The notes beneath the pieces were generated by a model. That model was not told the DNA's origin, made no database searches, and saw only the letters and a program-made list of their open reading frames with translations. From Clostridiales bacterium (GTDB taxonomy: Bacteria; Bacillota; Clostridia; Oscillospirales; Oscillospiraceae), in assembly GCA_004558025.1 (NCBI GenBank), contig SFEG01000003.1:62001-126000 (forward strand): a stretch of 64,000 bases of DNA, given 5' to 3'. A program made the translations under genes and the position numbers. Below are positions 17,964 to 28,822 of this stretch, one piece after another. Position 1 is the stretch's first letter. Every line of letters starts with the position of its first letter.

Positions 17964-18833
17964 TCAGTTTCTTCGAAGGAAAAAGCGCACGAGGATGATG
18001 CCGAGTACAGCGACGATGGCCATGAACACATAAACAGCGCCGGTCTCGGCTGCGCTTGGGCCGCCTGCCCAGTTTTGCTCGACGCTCTCGTCGGTGTACT
18101 GTGCTGTCACATCGTTTCCGCTTTCGTCAAGGAGCTTCACGTCCCTCAGACCGAAAGGAGCAATCGACTCCATTCCGTCTGTATCAACACCCAGCTCATT
18201 GGCAAACTCGGCAGTGCTGTATATCTTCAAAAAATCGGGACTATCTATGCCGACAGTCATTACCGCAGTTTTTACTAAGTCTCTATAGTAAACGTGAAAG
18301 GTCAGTTCAGCAGAATATATGCCGCGGCAGTTGTACGCGGCAAGCATATATATGCCCTTATCTGAATTGTTTATGCACGCCACTCCGGCGGTTCTCTGCG
18401 ATGGGGAATAGGTGGTGCTTAACGGCCGGTAGCGCCCGTTTATGCCGCGCTCAAGCTCGACGAAGCCCTGAACGCGCTCGGCGTTATCGGCTGAGAAGAA
18501 AAGATACAGCCTGCCATCGTATTCCGCCCACGCATGCACGGTCAGCGGTGTGCCGATCTCGACGGCCACCAGTTCATCTTCCCGGCTGAGCCCGGTCTTC
18601 TCCTGCGTGACGAAGTCCTCAACGGCCGAAAGCCGCCCGGCCTCGGTGTTCTGATACTTAAAATCCGATGAATACAGCAGACACATGAGCGTTATCGCTA
18701 TAACTGCCGCCAAAAGTGCGGAGACAAGCTGCCGCGTTCTGTATCTGCGCAGAAATCCGAGCTTCGGCGCGGGTGCGTGCTCGATGCCGATCTGTGCGCG
18801 CATTTCCTCCTCGGCCTTTTTGCGATAGCGCAC
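17964..18833 (-). CDS. two-TM membrane protein, probable sigma-factor partner, 5' end rearranged
   Basis: A 289-aa protein from a GTG at 18833. A short basic cytosolic part is followed by a TM helix at about 36-55 (LVSALLAAVIAITLMCLLY), a large extracytoplasmic region and a C-terminal TM helix (GAVYVFMAIVAVLGIILV). Its position after an ECF sigma gene suggests a regulator or anti-sigma-type protein, but no zinc-finger or other anti-sigma motif remains. The 5' end overlaps the truncated sigma ORF out of frame, and no independent RBS is convincing. The original N-terminus was probably lost in the deletion near 18813-18832. Confidence 0.55.
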   Translation of the reverse strand: MRYRKKAEEEMRAQIGIEHAPAPKLGFLRRYRTRQLVSALLAAVIAITLMCLLYSSDFKYQNTEAGRLSAVEDFVTQEKTGLSREDELVAVEIGTPLTVHAWAEYDGRLYLFFSADNAERVQGFVELERGINGRYRPLSTTYSPSQRTAGVACINNSDKGIYMLAAYNCRGIYSAELTFHVYYRDLVKTAVMTVGIDSPDFLKIYSTAEFANELGVDTDGMESIAPFGLRDVKLLDESGNDVTAQYTDESVEQNWAGGPSAAETGAVYVFMAIVAVLGIILVRFFLRRN

Positions 18834-19003
18834 AGCCAGACCTGCGGTGAAGCTTCGCCGCGATATGAGTCAAGACTCTTGAGCGCCCGATAAAACGTCT
18901 CCTGCGTGAGCTCCTCGGCCGTATCCGCCTCACCGGAGAGCGAGAACAGATAGCGGTAGACATTTTTTGCATGCTCGGTGTAAAGATCTTCGTCCTTCGC
19001 CAC
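18698..19003 (-). pseudogene. truncated ECF sigma factor (region 2 only)
   Basis: GTG start at 19003 after GGAGGT. Residues of sigma region 2 are clear: YTEHAKNVYRYLFSLSGEAD, then AEELTQETFYRALKSLDSYR and WLCAIAK. At 18813-18832 the frame leaves the sigma sequence and runs antisense-like into the downstream gene. Region 4 (about 60-70 residues, -35 recognition) is missing altogether. The junction sits in a GCTATCGCAAAAA tract. Unlikely to work as a promoter-recognising sigma. Confidence 0.75.
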
Positions 19004-19057
19004 GGACTTCACCTCCCATCTGTTCATTAGTTCCTTTTAAAGACCATTCGTTACAAA

Positions 19058-19085
19058 AAAGCTCAGGCATTTTTGCCTGAGCTTT
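19058..19085 (-). terminator. nadE terminator
   Basis: AAAGCTCAGGC/GCCTGAGCTTT hairpin, T-rich on the minus strand. It separates nadE from the truncated sigma gene. Confidence 0.8.
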
Positions 19086-19099
19086 ATAAATGTTAGCTT

Positions 19100-21004
19100 T
19101 TATTCCTTCGCGACGGTGTCGAGCGATGCCATGAACAGGCTGTTCTCGGCGTCCGAGGGGATGAGGAAGCCGGTTCTCGGAGAGACGGAGAAGGCCTCGA
19201 CGCTTGGGCCGTCCATCAGGCAGCTGCGCTTGAACTGCTGGCTGAAATAGCGCTTGCAGTAGCTGCGGAGCCACTTGGTGAGCTCCTCGTCGGAAAATTC
19301 GTCGCCCCATGCGGCCTTTGCAAGGCGCATGGTCTTTGCCGGGGAGAAGCCGCAGATCATCATCTTGTGGGTGAAGAAGTCCTGCAGGCTGTAAGAGCCG
19401 ACGTTCTCCTCGCTCTTCTGCTCGATCTGATCGTCGTGGATAGGCAGAAGCTCCGGCGTTACCGGGCAGTCGAGAACGTCCCACAGCGCGTCGGCAAGAA
19501 CCTTGTCCTCGGTGTGCTGCGCAATGTAGCGAACGCCCGCGCGAACCTGAGTTTTGGTAAGCCCCATGTTCACGTCGTACATGCTCGTGTGGTCGCCGTT
19601 ATAGGTGCACCAGCCGTCGACGAACTCGCTGAGATCCTCCGTGCCGACATCAAGGCCGTTTACCTTGTTGGCGATATCCATGAGCACCTGCGTGCGCTCG
19701 CGCGCCTGAGCGTTCTCAAAGGCGATGGAGTAGTCGTCATGGGCGTGGCCGATGTCGTCAAAATGCTTGTAAACGCTCTCGCCGATGTCGATAACGCGGA
19801 CCTCCGCGCCGACCTGCTCGGCGACGATGATGGCGTTTGACTTCGTGCGTGAGGAGGTACCGAAGCAGGGCAGGGTGCAGGCAACGACGTTAGTCGAGGG
19901 AAGACCCATGCGCTTCACGGCCTCGGCGCAGATCATAACGGTCAGCGTCGAGTCAACGCCGCCGGAGATGCCGACAACGCAGTGGTCAAGGCCTGCGTAG
20001 GTCATGCGCTTAACAAGGCCGGATACCTGAATATCGATCATTCTGCGGCAGTAGTTGCCCATGTCCTTCTCAAGCTCGGGCAGATGCGGCAGCTTGCGGT
20101 AAGTGCGCGTGAGCTCGGTCTGGCAGACCTCCTTGCCCCAGTAGAGCTCGGAGTGGCTGTATTTATACTGGCTTCTGCCGTATTTTCCGCTCTTGCGGCG
20201 GAGATTTTCAAGGTACTCGACGTCGATCTCGGAGACAACAAAGCAGTCCTCGCACTCATCCGAGGTGAGCACCTCGCCGTTTTCGGCGACCATGCACAGA
20301 CCGGAGTAGACATTGTCCGTCGTGCTCTCGCCCTTGCCGGGAGCTGCGAGAACGATGCCGCACTTGAGATGCTTCGAGCGGTACCTGACAGATTCGGTAG
20401 CCTCGATGGTCGAGGTAACGGTAGCGGGGAAGGATGCAAGAGACGCTATGACAGTTGAACCCGCAAGCGCGTGGCGTGCAGCGGGTGCGTCGATGGCGTC
20501 GGCATCCGCGCCAAGCTCGACTGCGACCGAAAGTCCGGGCAGAACGTCGCTCGTGAACAGAAGCTCCGTGTCGAAAAATGCGTCGAACTTGCCGCAGACG
20601 GTCTCCTCGCCGCCCTCGTCGTCGGCCGCGGCAAACAGGGTGCCGTCGGTCTCGGAGCGGGGTACAAGACCCAGAAGCTCACCGTCGGATATGACGGCCG
20701 CGACGCTGTACAGCGCACCGCCGCGCGGGGCGTAGGGCAGGCCGACGATAACGAGCATGTCGCTTCCGGCGCTGGCTTCGATAACTCTCTCAAGAGCTCT
20801 TTCCGCGCCGCGGAGAATGACGCTGTGACCTATGAGGTCATAGCAGGAGCAGCCCGTGAGCGTGAGCTCCGGGAAAACGAGCAGCTTTACGCCCTTTTCG
20901 GCCGCTTTTTTCATGCACTCGATGACCTTGCCGGCGTTATACTCTGCGTCGGCGACCTTTATCATCGGGGATGCGGCAGCAACTTTAATAAATCCGTCTT
21001 TCAT
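19100..21004 (-). CDS. nadE: glutamine-dependent NAD+ synthetase
   Basis: A cytosolic enzyme (634 aa) converting deamido-NAD to NAD with glutamine as nitrogen donor. The N-terminal nitrilase/glutaminase domain has Glu in LLVFPELTLTGCSCYDL, then Lys and Cys regions. The C-terminal synthetase has the PP-loop CVVGISGGVDSTLTVM, followed by FGTSSRTKSNA and the GTEDLSEFVDGWCTYNGDH motif. ATG 21004 is chosen; a GTG at 21013 overlapping the upstream stop is possible. Downstream of the 114-aa gene and sulfatase, likely co-transcribed. Confidence 0.95.
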   Translation of the reverse strand: MKDGFIKVAAASPMIKVADAEYNAGKVIECMKKAAEKGVKLLVFPELTLTGCSCYDLIGHSVILRGAERALERVIEASAGSDMLVIVGLPYAPRGGALYSVAAVISDGELLGLVPRSETDGTLFAAADDEGGEETVCGKFDAFFDTELLFTSDVLPGLSVAVELGADADAIDAPAARHALAGSTVIASLASFPATVTSTIEATESVRYRSKHLKCGIVLAAPGKGESTTDNVYSGLCMVAENGEVLTSDECEDCFVVSEIDVEYLENLRRKSGKYGRSQYKYSHSELYWGKEVCQTELTRTYRKLPHLPELEKDMGNYCRRMIDIQVSGLVKRMTYAGLDHCVVGISGGVDSTLTVMICAEAVKRMGLPSTNVVACTLPCFGTSSRTKSNAIIVAEQVGAEVRVIDIGESVYKHFDDIGHAHDDYSIAFENAQARERTQVLMDIANKVNGLDVGTEDLSEFVDGWCTYNGDHTSMYDVNMGLTKTQVRAGVRYIAQHTEDKVLADALWDVLDCPVTPELLPIHDDQIEQKSEENVGSYSLQDFFTHKMMICGFSPAKTMRLAKAAWGDEFSDEELTKWLRSYCKRYFSQQFKRSCLMDGPSVEAFSVSPRTGFLIPSDAENSLFMASLDTVAKE

Positions 21005-21013
21005 TTTGATCAC

Positions 21014-21358
21014 TCATTTCTCTGATTTTTGTATGTCAAATAAAGTTTTGCCATAATAGTGATAGATTATCTGCGACGATGCGTCAAAGCAGTCGGGGGA
21101 TATGACGATCGTTATTTTGCCTCCGCTTATGCGGCAGTCCTCAATGCCGTCGATGAGCGGGAGAAGATTGGTCTCAAGCTCCTGTTCAAATTCGTCCAGG
21201 TGCTCAGAGTAATACTCCGTCGTCTGCGGGCAGGTGTACTTATCGCCGAGCGGCGCTTCGCTCGTGAAGCAGAACACCATGAACACGACAAACAGTATAA
21301 GAAACAGTACGCAGCCTATGGGCTTTATCGCTTTTACAAAGCTTTCTCCTGCTGTCAT
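21014..21358 (-). CDS. small membrane-anchored protein of unknown function
   Basis: 114 aa. A TM helix at about 13-32 (IGCVLFLILFVVFMVFCFTS) anchors an extracytoplasmic domain of about 80 residues with two Cys (CPQTTEYY and DCRISGG), possibly disulfide-forming. The ATG overlaps the 3' end of the sulfatase gene by 4 bp, and its stop abuts nadE, so it is translationally coupled within one operon. Family not recognised; an accessory to the sulfatase is plausible. Confidence 0.7.
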   Translation of the reverse strand: MTAGESFVKAIKPIGCVLFLILFVVFMVFCFTSEAPLGDKYTCPQTTEYYSEHLDEFEQELETNLLPLIDGIEDCRISGGKITIVISPDCFDASSQIIYHYYGKTLFDIQKSEK

Positions 21359-23214
21359 GACGCAGCCTCCGAATATAAAAAGTTTCGTCTCATGTAATAC
21401 TGAACGTCGTCTATCATCCGCTTTTGCTCAAGCAGGCTGCCGCTTAGAGAATCGGTGACCTCGCCGTCTGCAAGATAGAAGCCGGAGGTGTTGATGACGG
21501 GCAGCGAGATCTCCATGTCGTTCATGAACTTCATGTAGGCAGTGCCCTCCCAGCCAAGCTGAGAGAACAGCTCGTTCATGAGATAGCAGGGGCTTATGTC
21601 CGGCCCCTCACCGACAAAGCTGCTGCCGCAGATCTCCTTTGCCGCATCGTTTGCCCAGATGAGATAGCGCGTTGTGTAGTAATTTCTGAACCCCTCGGTA
21701 GTAGAGCGGTCAAGATTTATGCCGAGCTCGGAATAAGTCACGCTGTCGTCACCGAGCCAGGGCTTGTGATCGCCGTATACGACCAAAACAACGGGCTCGT
21801 CCATAGCCTCGAGCTCATCCTTGAGCATGCAGAGGTTTTCTATCGTGTTTTTCACCGAACAGAGGTAGTTGTTTATGACATTATAGCTGTATTCGGAAAC
21901 GCTTCCGCTCCATACGGGATCGCCCCAGTCGAGCGCCCCTGTGTTGTACGGCCCGTGCCCCTGATAGCTGACATTAAACGAAAAAGCATCCTTACCGGAG
22001 GCAACATCGTCCTTGAACAGCCTGAGCATTTCGGGGAAGAAGTCGTCATCGTATGTAACGGGATAACCGAACTTTTCGTAATACTCCTCGGTGAACAGAT
22101 AGTTTTCAAAGCCGAGATATGTGTTTACGTTATATCTGTTATAAAATGTGCGCAAGCATGGGTGACTGCCGCCGGTCGTGTAGCCCTGCTGACGCAGATA
22201 CCAGACGTAGGAGTTTGTTGCTCTGCGGTAGTCCTTGAGCTGTGTGTATCCCGTGAGGAAGCAGCGCTCGGTGTCTATCGTACCGCCGCCGAAAACATTC
22301 GTCAGTAGGTTTCCCGTGTAGCTTTCGGCCTCGAGCGCGTGATAATCTGCGTAGATATCATCAACACCCTGCATTCCAACCGTAGTAAGGTCGGAAAACG
22401 CCTCGAGCTGCAGGGCGAGGATGTTGACCTTCTTGTTCTCGGGAATGTCTGAGTCGGAATAGGCCGACAGCGTGTCCTTTGCAGTCTGCTCGTCGTATTC
22501 GTCAGGAGGAGTGTCTATAGCCGTCACAATACTGTGAATGAACGGGTACACAAAGCCTTTGGAGACGAAAACATCCGTTGCCTCCCAGCGGCTCGCGTGC
22601 TCGAAATTCGCAGTCTTTACGCTGTATGTCGCAGAGTCGGAATAGACAAGCTTCCACAGCGGCCATATGCTCAGAGCAATGACTGCGGCGGTTATTATCC
22701 GCACTTTGCCCGTCGTGCGGCCTCGCACGAAAAAGTACAGAAACAGCGTTCCGACGATAACGCAGGCAAGGCAGAAGGCTATGCGCCTTGTGAGCGTGAT
22801 GTTATAGTTTGACGATACGCCGAGCGCCGTATGTATTGCGGTGATATCCGAAAACATGAACGCATCGTCACGGAATTTTAGCTTGAAGTAGTTTCCCACC
22901 GAGGCCGTAACGAAAACCACGGCCGTTACCAGAAATGCCGCCCATGACCTGTTTATAAGGCAGTACAGCAGAAGCTCAAACAGGCATATCGGCAGGAAGT
23001 TCAGGAAAAATATCAGCGGATGACGGAAGTAATCGAGCAGCAGCTCACGGCCTCCGTCTCCGACACCGAGGAGCAGCGTCAGAAAGCAGAGCCCCACCGC
23101 CGATAAGATCAGCATACCGTAATTCCACAGATAAAAGCAAAAACGCCGCCGAGGTTCGGCACAAACGGAAATGTCCGTGCCGAACAGGAAATGGCGCTGT
23201 TTAGTTTCGGTCAT
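21355..23214 (-). CDS. LTA-synthase-like membrane sulfatase (phosphoglycerol transferase family)
   Basis: A 619-aa protein. It has five or so TM helices in the first 200 residues, then an extracellular sulfatase-fold domain. The catalytic-Thr region is GGGTIDTERCFLTGY, and metal-site motifs include DDDFFPEML, SYQGHGPY and VVLVVYGDHKPWLG. The family transfers glycerol phosphate from phosphatidylglycerol to lipoteichoic acid or glycans. It starts 9 bp after glyS in the same direction. Confidence 0.9.
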   Translation of the reverse strand: MTETKQRHFLFGTDISVCAEPRRRFCFYLWNYGMLILSAVGLCFLTLLLGVGDGGRELLLDYFRHPLIFFLNFLPICLFELLLYCLINRSWAAFLVTAVVFVTASVGNYFKLKFRDDAFMFSDITAIHTALGVSSNYNITLTRRIAFCLACVIVGTLFLYFFVRGRTTGKVRIITAAVIALSIWPLWKLVYSDSATYSVKTANFEHASRWEATDVFVSKGFVYPFIHSIVTAIDTPPDEYDEQTAKDTLSAYSDSDIPENKKVNILALQLEAFSDLTTVGMQGVDDIYADYHALEAESYTGNLLTNVFGGGTIDTERCFLTGYTQLKDYRRATNSYVWYLRQQGYTTGGSHPCLRTFYNRYNVNTYLGFENYLFTEEYYEKFGYPVTYDDDFFPEMLRLFKDDVASGKDAFSFNVSYQGHGPYNTGALDWGDPVWSGSVSEYSYNVINNYLCSVKNTIENLCMLKDELEAMDEPVVLVVYGDHKPWLGDDSVTYSELGINLDRSTTEGFRNYYTTRYLIWANDAAKEICGSSFVGEGPDISPCYLMNELFSQLGWEGTAYMKFMNDMEISLPVINTSGFYLADGEVTDSLSGSLLEQKRMIDDVQYYMRRNFLYSEAAS

Positions 23215-23223
23215 GCTTCAGCC

Positions 23224-24648
23224 TCAGAATTTTATTCTCTCGGCGATGTAGTCCTTGACCTCGCTGATGGGGATACGGATCTGCTGCATGCTGTCGCGCT
23301 CACGGATGGTGACGCAGTGGTCGGCCTCATCGGTCTCGGTGCCGACGGTGTTGAAGTCGAAGGTGATGCAGTAGGGGGTGCCGATCTCGTCCTCGCGGCG
23401 ATAGCGCTTGCCGATGGAGCCAGTCTCGTCGTAATCGACCATGAACTCCTTGCTCAGCTCATTGTAAAGCTCCATAGCGGGGCCTGTGAGTATCTCCTTT
23501 TTGGAAAGCGGCAGTATAGCGCACTTGTAGGGAGCGAGAGCCGGGTGCAGGTGCAGAACGGTGCGGATATCGTCGTTGCCCTTCTTATCCTGGCCGACGA
23601 CCTCCTCGTCGTATGCCTCGCACAGGAATGCGAGCGCGACGCGGTCGCAGCCAAGCGAGGGCTCGATGACATAGGGGATATAGTGTTCGTTGGTGTCCTG
23701 ATCGAAGTAGGTCAGATCCTTGCCGGAGGCCTCCTGATGACGGCCGAGGTCGTAATCGGTGCGGTCTGCTATGCCCCACAGCTCGCCCCAGTCGGTGAAC
23801 GGGAAGGCGTATTCAATATCGGTGGTCGCGCGGGAGTAGAACGCAAGCTCTGCCGGCTCATGATCGCGCAGGCGCAGATTCTCCTCGCTTATGCCGAGCG
23901 AGAGCAGCCAGTTTTTGCAGAAGTCCTTCCAGTAGGCAAACCATTCAAGGTCTGTACCGGGCTTGCAGAAGAACTCGCATTCCATCTGCTCAAACTCGCG
24001 AATGCGGAAGATGAAGTTGCCCGGAGTTATCTCGTTGCGGAAGGCCTTGCCGACCTGGCATACGCCGAACGGCAGCTTTTTGCGCGTCGTGCGCTGGATG
24101 TTTGCGAAGTTAACGAAAATGCCCTGGGCGGTCTCGGGACGCAGATAGCAGGTGGAGCTGGAGTCCTCGGTGACGCCGATGGCGGTCTTGAACATGAGGT
24201 TGAATTTGCGGATGGGGGTAAAGTCGTGCTTGCCGCATACGGGGCAGACGATATCCTCGTGCGAAGCTATGAATTCATCCATCTCATCGAAGCTCATTGC
24301 GTCAACGTTGACCTCATGGTGCTCTTCGCCTATGAGCTTGTCCGCGCGGTGGCGCGCTTTGCAGGCGCGGCAGTCGAGCAGAGGGTCAGAGAAGCTGGAG
24401 ACGTGACCCGTGGTCACCCATGTCTGCGGATTCATGATGATCGCGGCGTCGAGGCCGACATTGTAGGGGCTTTCCTGAACAAATTTCTTAAGCCAGGCCT
24501 TTTTGACGTTGTTCTTAAACTCAACGCCCAAAGGGCCGTAGTCCCAGGAATTTGCGAGGCCGCCGTATATCTCGCTTCCGGGATACACATAGCCGCGGTT
24601 TTTGCATAGGGCAACGATCTTGTCCATAGTCTTTTCGCTGTTTTTCAT
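23224..24648 (-). CDS. glyS: glycyl-tRNA synthetase (single-chain, class II)
   Basis: A 474-aa alpha2-type GlyRS. The N-terminus [20 protein letters not shown] and motif-2 region [20 protein letters not shown] are diagnostic, as is the late [16 protein letters not shown] (motif 3). A Cys-rich insertion ([17 protein letters not shown]) binds zinc in this family. I use ATG 24648 after AAAGGACGG. I looked for a T-box leader upstream and saw none. Confidence 0.95.
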   Translation of the reverse strand: MKNSEKTMDKIVALCKNRGYVYPGSEIYGGLANSWDYGPLGVEFKNNVKKAWLKKFVQESPYNVGLDAAIIMNPQTWVTTGHVSSFSDPLLDCRACKARHRADKLIGEEHHEVNVDAMSFDEMDEFIASHEDIVCPVCGKHDFTPIRKFNLMFKTAIGVTEDSSSTCYLRPETAQGIFVNFANIQRTTRKKLPFGVCQVGKAFRNEITPGNFIFRIREFEQMECEFFCKPGTDLEWFAYWKDFCKNWLLSLGISEENLRLRDHEPAELAFYSRATTDIEYAFPFTDWGELWGIADRTDYDLGRHQEASGKDLTYFDQDTNEHYIPYVIEPSLGCDRVALAFLCEAYDEEVVGQDKKGNDDIRTVLHLHPALAPYKCAILPLSKKEILTGPAMELYNELSKEFMVDYDETGSIGKRYRREDEIGTPYCITFDFNTVGTETDEADHCVTIRERDSMQQIRIPISEVKDYIAERIKF

Positions 24649-24997
24649 TTTTCCGTCCTTTCCCGCGGCTGGCTGCCGCAGCAAAAATAATATTAATATA
24701 ATGTAGTTGTCTACAAATCGTAACTATATCATTTACCGTCGTTTTTATCAATACAGTGTCAAAATATAAACTAAACGAAAACTTTGTGCCTGATATTCCG
24801 TCCTGGAATGCAATGCATGAATATTTGTGCAATAACGGACGCTACGAACGCATTTAGGGGTGTAACAGAACATGAATCTGTGCAATTATCACAAATTTAA
24901 CGAGCGAATTATCAATATTGTGTTTACAAACGACTTGAATTATGATTAAATAGCATGGTAAAATGCCTTACAATATCAACAGGAGGAATAATCACAA
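24649..24997. promoter_or_regulatory. divergent glyS / aminotransferase intergenic region
   Basis: A 349-bp AT-rich region. Rightward promoter for the aminotransferase: TTTACA 24923-24928, 17 bp, TTAAAT 24946-24951. A leftward glyS promoter is probably near 24690-24730 (TATATT with a weak TTACGA). No T-box core, ORF or terminator is seen. Confidence 0.5.
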
Positions 24998-26185
24998 ATG
25001 ATCAAGTTTTCAAGCAGAATGAACCTTCTCAAAGGTTCGGCAATCCGTGAGCTCCTCGCACTGGCCAATAAGCCCGAGGTCCTCTCCTTCGCAGGCGGCA
25101 TGCCCGCCCCCGAGCTTTTCCCCGTAGAGAAGATCAAGGCTGCTACCGACGCTGTTCTCGAAGAGCAGGGTAGAGTTGCTCTCCAGTACTCCAGCACCAA
25201 CGGCTTCGAGCACTTCCGTCAGCAGATCGCTGACCGCATGGAGGCAAAGCTCAACATCAAGACCAGCGCCGACAATATTCTCGTTACCTCCGGCTCTCAG
25301 CAGGGTCTGGATTACTCGGCTCGCGTTTTCTGCGATAAGGGCGACGTCATCATCATCGAGAGCCCGTCCTACCTAGGCGCACTCAACGCATTCAAGGCCT
25401 GCGAGCCCAACTTCGTCGCTATCCCCACCGACGGTGACGGCATGATCATGGAAGAGCTTGAAAAGGTTCTTGCCACCACCGAGAACGTCAAGATGATCTA
25501 CGTCATCCCCGACTTCCAGAACCCCTCCGGCCGCACCTGGCCTCTCGAGCGCCGCAAGCAGTTCATGGAGATCGTAAATAAGTACGAGGTTCCCGTTGTT
25601 GAGGATAACCCCTACGGCGAGCTCCGCTTTGAAGGCGAGTACCTGCCCGCACTCAAGAGCATGGACACCAAGGGTCTCGTAGTATTCCTCGGCACCTTCT
25701 CCAAGATCCTCGCTCCCGGCTACCGTCTCGGCTGGGTCTGCGCTGACGGCGAGATCCTCCAGAAGTACAACTTCCTCGCTCAGGCTGCATCCCTGCAGTC
25801 CTCCACCGAGGCTCAGCTCGTTGTTTCCAAGTTCATCGACATGTATGACCTTGACGAGCACGTCGCTTCCATCAAGGAGTGCTACCGCAAGCGCCGCGAC
25901 GTTATGATCCAGACCATGGAAAAGGAATTTCCGCCCGAGGCAAAGTTCACTCACCCCAACGGCGGCCTGTTCACCTGGGTCGAGCTTCCCGAGTACATCA
26001 ACACCAACGAGATGGCAAAGCAGTGCCTCGAGCGCAACGTTGCTTACGTTCCCGGCGACGGCTTCTTCCCCGATGCAGGCCACAATAACTGCATCCGCCT
26101 GAACTACTCCTGCATGCCCGAAGAGAAGATCGTAAAGGGCATGACCATCCTCGGCGAAGTCATCAAGGAAAACCTCAAGAAGTAA
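24998..26185 (+). CDS. PLP-dependent aminotransferase, class I/II (2-aminoadipate/aromatic type)
   Basis: A 395-aa fold-type-I aminotransferase. The N-terminus ILLxxFxGGMPAPELFP-type segment is seen as SFAGGMPAPELFPVEKI. The PLP pocket has VTSGSQQGLDYSARVF and the Asp/Tyr region YVIPDFQNPSG. The Schiff-base Lys lies in FLGTFSKILAPGYRLGW. It resembles LysN/Aro8-like enzymes acting on 2-aminoadipate, leucine or aromatic amino acids with 2-oxoglutarate. Monocistronic, with its own promoter and terminator. Substrate not decidable from sequence. Confidence 0.92.
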   Translation: MIKFSSRMNLLKGSAIRELLALANKPEVLSFAGGMPAPELFPVEKIKAATDAVLEEQGRVALQYSSTNGFEHFRQQIADRMEAKLNIKTSADNILVTSGSQQGLDYSARVFCDKGDVIIIESPSYLGALNAFKACEPNFVAIPTDGDGMIMEELEKVLATTENVKMIYVIPDFQNPSGRTWPLERRKQFMEIVNKYEVPVVEDNPYGELRFEGEYLPALKSMDTKGLVVFLGTFSKILAPGYRLGWVCADGEILQKYNFLAQAASLQSSTEAQLVVSKFIDMYDLDEHVASIKECYRKRRDVMIQTMEKEFPPEAKFTHPNGGLFTWVELPEYINTNEMAKQCLERNVAYVPGDGFFPDAGHNNCIRLNYSCMPEEKIVKGMTILGEVIKENLKK

Positions 26186-26201
26186 TTTTAGCTTAATATT
26201 A

Positions 26202-26234
26202 AAAACTCCTGCTCGTTGAGCAGGAGTTTTTTTA
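26202..26234 (+). terminator. aminotransferase terminator
   Basis: AAAACTCCTGCTC/GAGCAGGAGTTTT, 3-nt loop, followed by a T-run. Confidence 0.9.
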
Positions 26235-26367
26235 AAACCGGGTGAATTGTACTGCCGGGTGCAGCAAAAAAATAAAAAGAAATTAATGCGAAACCCGTGT
26301 CTGTTAATGCCGGAGCTCGCAAGGCTCATGATTTCAGCTCTGCGTTTGATTGGCAATTCGCTGTTAT

Positions 26368-27441
26368 CTAATCCTCGAGAAATTCCGAGTAGCAGTCGAG
26401 CGTCAGACAGCCGGAGAGCTCGGTCAGTATATTCTGAATTTCGGAATTATCATATTCATTGTTCGGAGCGGAGAGCTTTTGCCCTGCCGGAATGTCGTAC
26501 GAGAGCATCGCGCGCACGGATGTGCCCTGTCCTTCGCCGCGGCTTTCGATTATGAGCGTTCCGCGGTGCAGCTCGGCTATGCTCTTTGCAACGGAAAGAC
26601 CGATACCGCTCCCGGTCGGCTTTGAGAGCTTGTCGCGCTGCTTGTATTTGTCGAACACGGCGGCGAGCTCATCGGACGGTATGCCGCTGCCGTTATCGTC
26701 AACGCAGACGATGAGATTTTTATCGGTTCTCAGCAGCGAAACGGCGATCCTGCCGCCGCGGCTGCAGCTGCTTATGCTGTTTGAAAGAAGGTTCAGCATC
26801 ATCTGCGTTATCAGTGAGCGATCGGCTATTATGCGCAGATGCTCCTCGGCGTGAAAGGATATGCGGATGTCCTGTTTGCGTGTGAGGATATTCACGGTAT
26901 CGATCATTTTTCCGAGAATTTCGGTCATGTCCACCGGCTCGGGGCAGAAGGGGAGAGAGCCCTCTTCAATGCCGGAGAGCGTTCCGAGGTTATCCAGCGC
27001 ACGCTTTATCCTGTAGTAATTGCGGTTGAGCGTGCAGACATATTCGCTGAGCTTATCGTTTGCCACGTCCTCTGCAATGACGGATATGCAGGATGCGGAG
27101 AATTTGATATTTGACATGCACGAGCGCAGAGTGTCAAAAACGCTGTCGCTCGGCGCGGGGAGGCGGTCATCGCAGCTTATGACATAGATGCGATAGCCGT
27201 TTTTGGAGGTGACCTTCACGGTGCAGCTCCGGCTGCCGATAAATGCCGATGTGACGAAGCTGTCGGCCTGATTGTTCGCAATGTGCGACGGCATGAGCAT
27301 GTCAAGCGGCTTGGATGTAAGATCAACGCCCGCAAGGCCGATCGCGGCGGGGTTCATATATATTATCTTCCCACGCCGCGACACAACGGCGGCTGTGTCG
27401 AACATTGAGATCGCGGCGGATATCAGAGCGGAATCCGACAT
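26368..27441 (-). CDS. orphan PAS-HATPase sensor lacking the phospho-acceptor His
   Basis: 357 aa, no TM helix. The N-terminal PAS-like domain (AAVVSRRGKIIYMNPAAIGL) is followed by a dimerisation helix where HisKA would be expected. There the sequence reads SCMSNIKFSASCISVIAEDV with no His-Glu pair. The HATPase domain is intact: N box MMLNLLSNSI, G1 VDDNGSGIPSDE, G2 GSGIGLSVAKSIAEL. No response regulator is adjacent. It may bind ATP without autophosphorylating on His, acting as a pseudokinase or partner-modulating sensor. Confidence 0.8.
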   Translation of the reverse strand: MSDSALISAAISMFDTAAVVSRRGKIIYMNPAAIGLAGVDLTSKPLDMLMPSHIANNQADSFVTSAFIGSRSCTVKVTSKNGYRIYVISCDDRLPAPSDSVFDTLRSCMSNIKFSASCISVIAEDVANDKLSEYVCTLNRNYYRIKRALDNLGTLSGIEEGSLPFCPEPVDMTEILGKMIDTVNILTRKQDIRISFHAEEHLRIIADRSLITQMMLNLLSNSISSCSRGGRIAVSLLRTDKNLIVCVDDNGSGIPSDELAAVFDKYKQRDKLSKPTGSGIGLSVAKSIAELHRGTLIIESRGEGQGTSVRAMLSYDIPAGQKLSAPNNEYDNSEIQNILTELSGCLTLDCYSEFLED

Positions 27442-27629
27442 GGAAAGTCACCTCCAAACAATTTTCGCCTCCATTTTATCAAAAACAAGCAAAATATACA
27501 ATAGCAGCCCTCAAAAAGACGATTTTTTATCGGATATTTAGCGGTATCGAAATATTGATTTTTGAGTATAGTATATGATAAACTGGAGTCAAGCAGCAAG
27601 TAATGTTTTCCACGCTGAAATTAACTTAA

Positions 27630-28655
<1,026 letters not shown>

Positions 28656-28687
28656 GGACATAATCAGAATTTAATATCCGATCGGTA

Positions 28688-28732
28688 AATGACCTCTTTC
28701 TGCTTGAGACTTTCGGGCAGAAAGAGGTCATT
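28688..28732 (+). terminator. 16-bp hairpin after gapA
   Basis: AATGACCTCTTTCTGC (28688-28703) pairs perfectly with 28717-28732 across a 13-nt loop. No T-run follows, so it may act as an mRNA 3'-end stabiliser or a U-less terminator. Confidence 0.6.
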
Positions 28733-28822
28733 ATGCTGTGATTGGTAAGTTTGTGCGCTTGAAACAGAGTGAGAAGGTATGGTATAATCAAAAAACATTA
28801 AAAACCGTAAAAGAAGATAGCT

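Noticed and set aside
24661..24997. Possible T-box riboswitch upstream of glyS
   Set aside because: I looked for the conserved T-box core (AGGGTGG-ACCGCG type) on the minus strand and found none, nor a terminator/antiterminator pair.
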